From contig JAJEGS010000023.1 in NCBI GenBank assembly GCA_022819745.1, forward strand, positions 1 through 64,000: a DNA stretch of 64,000 bases, given 5' to 3'. Below the pieces are notes generated by a model. It searched no databases, had not been told where the DNA came from, and saw nothing but the letters and a program-made list of their open reading frames with translations. How positions within the stretch are numbered: the first letter of the stretch is position 1; each line of letters begins with the position of its first letter. The stretch is from Candidatus Latescibacterota bacterium. GTDB lineage: Bacteria; Latescibacterota; UBA2968; UBA8231. Made by a program: the position numbers and the translations under genes. Shown piece after piece: positions 58,025 through 64,000 of this stretch.

Positions 58025-58899
58025 AGGAATTGAAGATCGGCTTCCCGTCCGGGAGCTTGCAGGAGTCCACGTTTGACCTGTTTGTCCGCGCTGGCTATCG
58101 CGTGCGGCTCGCGCCGCGCTCGTACGTGCCCGACATCGACGATCCCCAGCTTGCGGGCCTGATGTTCCGAGCGCAGGAAATAGCCCAATACGTGGCGCGC
58201 GGCGTCGTCGATGTGGGCCTGACGGGCCGAGACTGGATCCTCGAAAGCGAGGTCAATGTCGTCGAAGTCGGCGAACTGACCTATAGCAAGAGCACGGCGC
58301 GGCCCTTGCGCTGGGTCATCGCCGTGCCCGAGGATTCGCCCATCCAATGCGTCGAAGACCTCGCGGGCTGCCGCATTGCCAGCGAGTTGATTGGCGTGAC
58401 GCGCCGTTTTTTGCAAGACCGCGGGGTGGAGGCCGAGGTGGAGTTTTCGTGGGGCACGACCGAGGTCAAGGCTGGCATTCCCGGGCTGGTGGATGCGGTC
58501 GTCGAGGCGACCGAGACGGGCACATCGCTCAAGGCCAATCGGCTGCGCATCGTCGATACGGTCTGCGAATCGACGCCGCGCTTGATTGCCAACAAGGCCG
58601 CGTGGGCCGATGGCTGGAAGCGGGAGAAGGCCGAGAACTTGTTGATGCTGCTCAAGGGCGCGCTCGAAGCCGAGCACAAGGTCGGCCTCAAGATGAACGT
58701 GCCGCGCGCCCAGCTCGACCGCGTCATCGCCCGGCTGCCAGCCCTGCACACGCCCACGGTCTCCAGCCAGATGGACGACGAATGGGTAGCGCTGGAAATT
58801 GTCGCTGACGAGCGCGTGGTGCGCGAGTTGATCCCCCAACTCAAGCGGCTCGGGGCCGAAGGCATCATCGAATATCCGCTCAACAAGGTCGTGTATTGA
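58021..58899 (+). CDS. hisG: ATP phosphoribosyltransferase (HisG, long form)
   Basis: A 292-residue enzyme for the first step of histidine synthesis. KIGFPSGSLQESTFDLF and DVGLTGRDWILES belong to the catalytic domains. GITDAVVEATETGTSLKANRL-like sequence (GLVDAVVEATETGTSL here) is the PRPP loop. The C-terminal 80 residues (LKMNVPRAQLDRVIARLPALHTP) form the ACT-like regulatory domain of long HisG, so no HisZ is needed and feedback by histidine is expected. It overlaps the HEAT gene and is followed directly by hisD. Confidence 0.93.
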   Translation: MKELKIGFPSGSLQESTFDLFVRAGYRVRLAPRSYVPDIDDPQLAGLMFRAQEIAQYVARGVVDVGLTGRDWILESEVNVVEVGELTYSKSTARPLRWVIAVPEDSPIQCVEDLAGCRIASELIGVTRRFLQDRGVEAEVEFSWGTTEVKAGIPGLVDAVVEATETGTSLKANRLRIVDTVCESTPRLIANKAAWADGWKREKAENLLMLLKGALEAEHKVGLKMNVPRAQLDRVIARLPALHTPTVSSQMDDEWVALEIVADERVVRELIPQLKRLGAEGIIEYPLNKVVY

Positions 58900-60239
58900 T
58901 GGGCCCCCTTCGACAGGCTCAGGGGGCGCAGGCTCAGGTGCCGATTGTGTCCTATCCCTCCGAGCAGCTCGCCGCTCCGCTCGCGGCCCTGCTGGCGCGC
59001 CGTCCCGAATCCGACCCCGAAGTCGAGGACGCGGTGAGGGACATTCTGCGGCAGGTGCGGAAAGAAGGCGATGCCGCACTGTGCGCGCTGACCCAGCGCT
59101 TCGATGGCGTGGAGGTGTGCCCTAAGCAGTTGCGGGTGTCGGCGTCTGTGCTCGCCGAGGCCGAGGCTGGGCTGGACCCGAACCTGCGCGCTTCTATGGA
59201 GGCGGCGGTAGCCAACATTCGCGCCTTCCACGAGCGGCAAAAGCTCAACTCTTGGTTTGTCGAAGACGGCGACGGAGTGATGCTGGGCAAGAAAATCACG
59301 CCCATTGAGCGAGTGGGGCTGTGCGTGCCGGCCGGTGAGGTGCCGCTGTTTTCGAGCTTGCTGATGACGGCCGTGCCCGCGCAGGTGGCTGGCGTGGACC
59401 AGCTCTGTGTGGTTTCGCCGCCGGTGGAAACCGGCGAGGTGCATCCGACGATTGCGGCGGCCGCGCGTTTGTTGGGCATTGGCGAGGTGTACGCCGTGGG
59501 TGGGGCGCAGGCCGTGGGTGCGCTGGCGTATGGCACGGAGAGCATTCCGCCGGTACACAAAATCGTCGGCCCGGGTTCCCCTTATACGGTGGCTGCGCAG
59601 CGGCAGGTATTTGGCACAGTGGGCATCGCGCTGTTGCCCGGCCCGTCGGAAATTGTGGTGCTCGCCGACGCGGGAGCCGACCCGCGCTGGGTGGCCGCGG
59701 ATTTGCTTTCACAGGCTGAGCACGGCTGGGGAGTGGCGTGCGTTTGCATTACGGATTGCGCGGCCTTGGCGCGCCGCGTGCAGGAAGAGCTTGAAGCGCA
59801 ACGAGCGGCCCTTCCGCGTTGTTCAATTATAGATAGGGCCTTAGAAGAATACGGCGCGATTGTCGTGGTGCCTAGCCTCAAAGTGGGGGTTGAATTGCTC
59901 AATCGCCTAGCGCCGGAACACGCCGAATTGCAGGTGGCCGACCCGTGGCGCTGGGTCGATTCCGTTCGCCACTGCGGAGCGCTGTTCCTCGGCGCGGCGG
60001 CCAGCGAGCCGGTCGGCGATTACTTCGCTGGCACCAATCACGTACTGCCGACCCAGGGCGCGGCGCGCTACGCCTCGTCGTTGGGATGGGCCGATTTCGT
60101 CAAGACGACGAGCATCATCGCCTACACCCCCGAGCGCTTGGCCCACACGGCCGAGCACATCGCCCGCATGGCGCAAGCCGAGGGCTTGGAAGCCCACGCG
60201 CAAGCCGTCCGCATCCGCCAACAGGGGACCGCATCATGA
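58899..60239 (+). CDS. hisD: Histidinol dehydrogenase
   Basis: A 446-residue enzyme that makes the last two oxidations to histidine. CVPAGEVPLFSSLLMTAVPAQVAG, GGAQAVGALAYGTESIPPVHKIVGPGS, LPGPSEIVVLAD, AEHGWG and the C-terminal LGWADFVKTTS are family blocks, and the zinc and base residues (QAEH, EHAE, H in GTNHVLPT) are present. ATG 58899 overlaps the hisG stop by 1 bp. The N-terminus MGPLRQAQGAQAQV comes from a repeat (58905-58939) and replaces the usual first residues. hisB follows with an ATGA overlap. Confidence 0.94.
   Translation: MGPLRQAQGAQAQVPIVSYPSEQLAAPLAALLARRPESDPEVEDAVRDILRQVRKEGDAALCALTQRFDGVEVCPKQLRVSASVLAEAEAGLDPNLRASMEAAVANIRAFHERQKLNSWFVEDGDGVMLGKKITPIERVGLCVPAGEVPLFSSLLMTAVPAQVAGVDQLCVVSPPVETGEVHPTIAAAARLLGIGEVYAVGGAQAVGALAYGTESIPPVHKIVGPGSPYTVAAQRQVFGTVGIALLPGPSEIVVLADAGADPRWVAADLLSQAEHGWGVACVCITDCAALARRVQEELEAQRAALPRCSIIDRALEEYGAIVVVPSLKVGVELLNRLAPEHAELQVADPWRWVDSVRHCGALFLGAAASEPVGDYFAGTNHVLPTQGAARYASSLGWADFVKTTSIIAYTPERLAHTAEHIARMAQAEGLEAHAQAVRIRQQGTAS
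58905..58939. repeat. Repeat coding for the HisD N-terminus
   Basis: CCCTTCGACAGGCTCAGGGGG followed by a second GGCTCAGG, spelled here in part: the arms CCCTTCGACAGG and GGCTCAGGGG are of the dispersed repeat family seen in the two ABC genes. It is in frame at the start of hisD and gives the GPLRQAQGAQAQ residues. Confidence 0.6.
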
Positions 60240-60832
60240 GCGCAGATCAACGCACGGCGCAGATTGAGCGCCGGACGACTGAGACTGAGATCGAGTTGCG
60301 GTTGTGCCTCGACGGCAGCGGCCAGTGCCGCGCCGACACCGGCCTCGGCTTCTTCGACCACATGCTGCACGCTTTTGCTCGGCACGGCTTGTTCGACTTA
60401 GAGGTCCAATGCCGTGGCGATTTGCACGTGGATGCTCATCACACGGTGGAAGACGTGGGCATCTGCCTTGGCCAAGCTATTGCTCAAGCCCTCGGAGACA
60501 AGGCCGGTATCCAGCGCTACGGCCACAGCTATGTGCCCATGGACGAGGCGCTGGCGCGGGCGGTGGTGGATTTGTCGGGTCGGGCCTATTTGGTCTTTGC
60601 CGCAGCTTTCAGCGAAGCGCGGGTTGGTGCGCTAGATGTGTCTTTGGTGCGGGAGTTTTTCTACGCGGTGGCCGATCAAGGCCGGATGAATCTCCACCTC
60701 GACCTAGTGCGCGGCCACAATGCCCATCACGGCATTGAGGCCCTGTTCAAGGCGTTTGCCCGCGCCCTGCTCATGGCCGCGCAGCAAAGCGAGCGGGTCC
60801 AGGGCATTCCTTCGACCAAGGGCGTGCTCTGA
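60236..60832 (+). CDS. hisB: Imidazoleglycerol-phosphate dehydratase (HisB)
   Basis: A 198-residue monofunctional enzyme. GLGFFDHMLHAFARHG, DLHVDAHHTVEDVGICLGQA and LVRGHNAHHGIEALFKAFARAL carry the His and Glu ligands of the two Mn sites. ATG 60236 overlaps the hisD stop by 4 bp; the longer frame to 59945 is not real. Only hisG, hisD and hisB are clustered; the remaining pathway genes must lie elsewhere. Confidence 0.95.
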   Translation: MSADQRTAQIERRTTETEIELRLCLDGSGQCRADTGLGFFDHMLHAFARHGLFDLEVQCRGDLHVDAHHTVEDVGICLGQAIAQALGDKAGIQRYGHSYVPMDEALARAVVDLSGRAYLVFAAAFSEARVGALDVSLVREFFYAVADQGRMNLHLDLVRGHNAHHGIEALFKAFARALLMAAQQSERVQGIPSTKGVL

Positions 60833-60850
60833 GGCGCGAGCTTGCCTCCC

Positions 60851-61966
60851 ATGAAAATTTGCCATCTGATGTACGACGATATTGCCAATCCGTGGTTGGG
60901 CGGCGGCGGTGCGGTGCGGGCGATGGAACTCTACCGCCGCTTGGCCAGCCGCCACGAGATCACCGTCGTCAGTGGCCTGTTTCCCGGAGCCGAATTAGAA
61001 ACCGAACGGCACGGCCTGCGCCTGCTGCGCGTTGGCTCGGCTCGCAGCTATGCCCTGAGCCGGGTGGGCTATTGCCGCGAAGCCGTGGCGCAGTTGCAGC
61101 GGCTGGAGTGGGATTTGTGGATCAATGAGTTTTCGGCGTTTGCGCCGCTGCGCGTTCCGGCGGCACTGCGGCGGCAGGGGCTGCTGTTGTTTTATCACTT
61201 CATGGGACTTCATGCGCTTGCCAAGCATCCGCTGGTGGGTGGTGTGGCGTGGTTGTGCGAGCGGCGCGCCCTGCGGGCTTATGGTCGGATTTTGACGATT
61301 GCGCCTAGTGTGCAAGCGCGCATTCAGGGACGCGCCCGCGACGCGGAGGTCAATCTGGTGTACAGTGGCGTCGATCGGCGTTTTTTTGCGCTGGTGCCCG
61401 AGGAAGCGCCGTACTTGCTCTACTTTGGGCGCATGGATGTACACACTAAGGGGATAGATCTGTTGATCGCCGCGTTTGCCGAGATTGCTGCTGAGTACCC
61501 GGATATTCGACTCAAGCTGGCTGGGCGTGGGACTCCTAAGCAACTCGCTAGCGTACACAGCTTGGCGCGAAGGGCGGGATTGGAGGGCCGGGTGGAGATA
61601 ATCGGGAGTGTGGAAGAGGAACGACAAGGCGAGCTTTTGCGCCGTGCGCTCGTGGTCTGCGTCCCGTCGCGCTACGAGGGGTGGTGCATGGTGGCGGTGG
61701 AAGCTGCGGCTGCTGGGAAAGCTGTGTTGGGTACGGACATTGACGGCCTGCGGGATGCCGTGCGCCACGATGAAACTGGGGTGTTGGTGCCGCCCGAGGA
61801 TGTGGGGGCTTTGGCGGACGGGATGCGGGCGTTGATTGCTGACGACGCGAGGCGGAGGGTGTTGGGATCGGCGGGCCGGGCGTGGGCTGGGCGGTTTAGT
61901 TGGGATCGGTTGGCTGAGGATTTGGAGGAGGTGTATGGGCGAGCGGTGGCGGGAGCCCGCCACTAG
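60851..61966 (+). CDS. Glycosyltransferase family 4 protein
   Basis: A 371-residue GT-B glycosyltransferase. NPWLGGGGAVRAMELYRRLA is the glycine-rich acceptor loop. YFGRMDVHTKGIDLLIAAF and VPSRYEGWCMVAVEAAAAGKAV, with the E-x7-E motif, define family 4. ATG 60851 is preferred over TTG 60842. It follows hisB by 18 bp and its stop overlaps the stop of the convergent small gene by 4 bp. The sugar and acceptor are unknown. Confidence 0.87.
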   Translation: MKICHLMYDDIANPWLGGGGAVRAMELYRRLASRHEITVVSGLFPGAELETERHGLRLLRVGSARSYALSRVGYCREAVAQLQRLEWDLWINEFSAFAPLRVPAALRRQGLLLFYHFMGLHALAKHPLVGGVAWLCERRALRAYGRILTIAPSVQARIQGRARDAEVNLVYSGVDRRFFALVPEEAPYLLYFGRMDVHTKGIDLLIAAFAEIAAEYPDIRLKLAGRGTPKQLASVHSLARRAGLEGRVEIIGSVEEERQGELLRRALVVCVPSRYEGWCMVAVEAAAAGKAVLGTDIDGLRDAVRHDETGVLVPPEDVGALADGMRALIADDARRRVLGSAGRAWAGRFSWDRLAEDLEEVYGRAVAGARH

Positions 61967-62178
61967 GGCAGCTTGAGGAGGATGGACACCAACAAACTAC
62001 CGAGTGCTAATAGGCTGGCTACCTGCATCCCAATAATCCAGCGAATGGACGCACGCAGCTCGCGCATGTCCTGACGCAAATCGATGATCGCTTGGGCGGT
62101 CTGTTCGGCGATTCCTTCCAGACGGCCACGGCCTAAGCGGCGGTCGTGATCTTGGGCTTGGGTTACGGGTTCGCTCAT
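61963..62178 (-). CDS. Small tail-anchored coiled-coil protein, paralogue 1
   Basis: A 71-residue protein. MSEPVTQAQDHDRRLGRGRL is followed by a coiled-coil stretch (AQAIIDLRQDMRELRAS) and a C-terminal membrane helix (MQVASLLALGSLLVSILLKL). It shares start, core and end with the product of the next gene upstream (62201-62458), so the two arose by tandem duplication. I recognise no named family; the shape is that of a phage-shock or haemolysin-XhlA-like membrane-anchored protein. Function unknown. Confidence 0.72.
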   Translation of the reverse strand: MSEPVTQAQDHDRRLGRGRLEGIAEQTAQAIIDLRQDMRELRASIRWIIGMQVASLLALGSLLVSILLKLP

Positions 62179-62200
62179 GGTTGCGATGTAGGGGTGGGGA

Positions 62201-62458
62201 TTAGTTCAGCTTCATTAAAATGGAGACCAATAGGCTGCCGATAGCTAATAGGCTAGCGACCTGCATTCCCACTAACCAGCGTGTTTGCGCGTCGAAGCGG
62301 GCATTGGTATCGCGGCGCAGATTGATGATCTCTTGCTGAATTTCGCTTATAGTGCGCTCGATTCGGTCCAAGCGGGGCGTTATTCCCTGTTCAACGGTCC
62401 CTTCCAGCTTGCCGATGCGGCGGTCGTGATCTTGGGCTTGGGTTGTGGGTTCGTCCAT
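62201..62458 (-). CDS. Small tail-anchored coiled-coil protein, paralogue 2
   Basis: An 85-residue protein, starting MDEPTTQAQDHDRRIGKLEG. A long coiled coil (RLDRIERTISEIQQEIINLR) leads to a membrane helix (MQVASLLAIGSLLVSILMKL) nearly identical to that of its neighbour. The open frame to 63133 on this strand overlaps the YfhO-like gene on the other strand and is not real; ATG 62458 is the likely start. Orientation and spacing (22 bp) suggest both are expressed together and may form a hetero-oligomer. Confidence 0.72.
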   Translation of the reverse strand: MDEPTTQAQDHDRRIGKLEGTVEQGITPRLDRIERTISEIQQEIINLRRDTNARFDAQTRWLVGMQVASLLAIGSLLVSILMKLN

Positions 62459-62518
62459 GGTTGAGTCCACTTTGCGTGTGGGTGATTTCTTGAAATAGAA
62501 TATAAAAAATGAGGTTTC

Positions 62519-64000
62519 ATGGTCAAAAAAAATAAACGCGCCAAGACCCAAGCACCGGCAAAGGCCGAGAGGCCGCCTCTGTGGAATCACCGATTTTTTC
62601 CGCTGGTCTTTTTTTTCGCCTTGAGCCTGCTGTACTTCTACGAGTTTCCGCTGTCGGACAAGATCGTCTTTGGCATGGATGTGGGGACGGATTACCACAA
62701 GGGCGCGGATCTGAGTTTTTGGGACAAGGTGCAGACTGTGGACCAGCCGATGTGGGATCCCAAGATGGGCGGCTTCCCCCAGTCGGAGGCGATTCGTCCG
62801 CAGTACTTTCCGGCCTACGTCCTGTACTTTTTTACGAGCTTTCAGCGGTATATTGGCTGGCGCTATATCCTGACGATGTGCGTGGCTGGTTTGGGGATGT
62901 ACGCGTACTTGCGGCAAATCCACGTAGGGGGTCGCGCTGCGCTGTGGGGTGGAGTGGCGTTTATGTCTGCGCCGACCTTTTTGGCGTTTCCGTTGGCTGG
63001 GCACTATGCCAAGATGGGGGTCATTGCCCTGTTCCCGTGGATTATCTGGGCGTTGGAAAAGGCTCTGGCGCAGAGGCGGCTGATTTATTGGGCGGCTCTT
63101 GGCGCGCTGATTGGCGCGTGTATTTACTCGCATCCGCCGATGACGTACTTCGCGCTGTTGGGCTTAGGCGTCTATTTCCTGTTTAAGTTGTATCAGATGC
63201 GCCGCGAGCGGGCTCTCGTTCGGCGCTTTATTCATTTTATATGTGCGGTGGTGCTGGGGTTGGCGCTGGGGGCTGAGGGGGCTTTTCCGGTGATGATGTA
63301 CACTCGCGCCGAGTCCAAGCGGGCTACGGGGGATGAGGTGGGGGGTAAGACCGCGGAGGAACAGCTAGCGTATGCGCGGAGTTGGTCGCTGCATCCGGAG
63401 GAAGTGGCGTCGCTGGTGGTGCCGGAGTTTGGGGGGTACGACAATGTGCTGGTGCAGGGCGGCTCGCGCTATTGGGGGCGCAATGCGTTTAAGATCAACT
63501 CCGAGTACTTTGGCGTGCTGGCTGTGCTGTTGGCGCTGCTGATGGTGCCGGAGAGTCGGCGACGACCGCAGGTGGCGCTGTTGGGCGGCGTGTTTGTGCT
63601 GGCGTTGGCGTACGTGTTGGGCGAGCACACGCCCGTGCATTGGCTGGCGTTTCACTTGCTGCCGGGGGCGGATGTGCAGCGCGCCATTGGCATGGGGTCG
63701 TTTGTGTTTGCGTTTGCCGGGTGTGCGATGGCGGGGTTGGGGTTGCAGCGGGTGTTGGATGCGGACGCGGATGAGCGGGCGTTGTTGCGGGGCCGCTTGG
63801 CGTATGTCGGCGGCGTCCTTGCGGCGCTGGCTTTGCTGGTGGCGCTTTTTCCGCAGGGGACGACTGAGGCTTGGATAAATTTGTTTTACGGAGATATTGC
63901 GCCGCAGAAGCGGGCGGTGTTGGCTGGGAGTTACGATTGGATTGCGCGTGGGGGTTGGTACGTGGTGGTGGCGTTGGGCGCGGGGTTGGCGTTGCTCTTG
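62519..64000 (+). CDS. YfhO-like polytopic membrane protein (partial at window end)
   Basis: An open frame of 494 codons from ATG 62519 (GAGG 5 bp upstream) to the window edge with no stop. A basic, Ala/Lys-rich start (MVKKNKRAKTQAPAKAE) precedes many membrane helices. FGMDVGTDYHKGADLSFWDK and a VVPEFGGYDN extracytoplasmic loop resemble YfhO/GT-C-type glycosyltransferases that use polyprenyl-linked sugars. The C-terminus lies beyond the window. The role in glycosylation of envelope polymers is inferred. Confidence 0.78.
   Translation, partial: MVKKNKRAKTQAPAKAERPPLWNHRFFPLVFFFALSLLYFYEFPLSDKIVFGMDVGTDYHKGADLSFWDKVQTVDQPMWDPKMGGFPQSEAIRPQYFPAYVLYFFTSFQRYIGWRYILTMCVAGLGMYAYLRQIHVGGRAALWGGVAFMSAPTFLAFPLAGHYAKMGVIALFPWIIWALEKALAQRRLIYWAALGALIGACIYSHPPMTYFALLGLGVYFLFKLYQMRRERALVRRFIHFICAVVLGLALGAEGAFPVMMYTRAESKRATGDEVGGKTAEEQLAYARSWSLHPEEVASLVVPEFGGYDNVLVQGGSRYWGRNAFKINSEYFGVLAVLLALLMVPESRRRPQVALLGGVFVLALAYVLGEHTPVHWLAFHLLPGADVQRAIGMGSFVFAFAGCAMAGLGLQRVLDADADERALLRGRLAYVGGVLAALALLVALFPQGTTEAWINLFYGDIAPQKRAVLAGSYDWIARGGWYVVVALGAGLALLL

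Noticed and set aside
59945..60235. Long N-terminal extension of HisB
   Set aside because: It is an out-of-frame shadow of hisD; HisB begins at 60236 with an ATGA overlap.
62459..63133. Leftward 225-residue extension of the small tail-anchored protein
   Set aside because: It is antisense to the YfhO-like gene, basic and low-complexity, and the paralogue next door shows where the protein begins.

Overview
The window looks like chromosome from an uncultured, GC-rich bacterium. Paralogous Gfo/Idh/MocA oxidoreductases, PhyH-type dioxygenases, sulfatases, MlrC-type peptidases and enolase-superfamily enzymes are typical of Latescibacterota/Poribacteria-like lineages, but this placement rests on gene style only. 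The organism appears to use selenocysteine: two genes, selD and a SelW-like gene, are readable only through an in-frame UGA. I found no rRNA, convincing tRNA or CRISPR array, and no gap over 300 bp is left without a described feature.

Layout. 1-96: 5' end of an IS transposase leaving the window. 152-19426: catabolic and housekeeping genes (Nudix, rhomboid, three Gfo/Idh/MocA-type or related operons, MetE-like enzyme, esterase, 2-hydroxyacid and Ldh2 dehydrogenases, amidohydrolase, DAHP synthase, MFS permease, GH-like protein, epimerase, sulfatase). 19453-27286: a defence island with lower GC in its centre, holding an XRE-ImmA regulator coupled to a PIN protein, a divergently transcribed CBASS operon (CD-NTase, E2-like protein, patatin phospholipase) and a type IIG restriction-methylase. 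A perfect 50-bp direct repeat made of a sulfatase 5' end brackets the island (19369-19418 and 27404-27453). 27307-34898: a sugar-acid/oligosaccharide gene set interspersed with remnants of duplicated genes (PhyH 3' end, sulfatase 5' end, substrate-binding-protein 3' end). 35006-43659: PhyH, enolase-superfamily enzyme, thioredoxin-TPR protein, PLP enzyme, glycosyltransferase, selenoprotein selD, MlrC peptidase, Gfo/Idh/MocA. 43715-50941: a tightly packed leftward operon with phosphonate-catabolism genes (PhnA hydrolase, associated alcohol dehydrogenase, FAD oxidase), two epimerases, an IMP dehydrogenase and a K+ channel. 51081-56893: YtxH protein, then a leftward operon of SelW-like selenoprotein, TPR protein, RdgB and a heterodimeric ABC exporter. 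57089-61966: HEAT lipoprotein, hisG, hisD, hisB and a glycosyltransferase, mostly with overlapping stops and starts. 61963-64000: two tandem paralogous membrane-anchored small proteins and a YfhO-like membrane protein that runs off the end.

The most notable items are: (i) the E2-containing CBASS operon sharing a palindromic control region with a one-chain XRE-ImmA regulator, which resembles a fused CapH-CapP control pair; (ii) the direct repeats and chimeric gene remnants bounding the defence island; (iii) two selenoprotein genes that standard ORF calling misses; (iv) a small intergenic repeat family with terminal inverted repeats and an internal 10-bp tandem motif; (v) palindromic repeats inside coding sequences, at ABC-transporter linkers and the HisD N-terminus; and (vi) a PhyH protein with an HxG instead of HxD metal motif.
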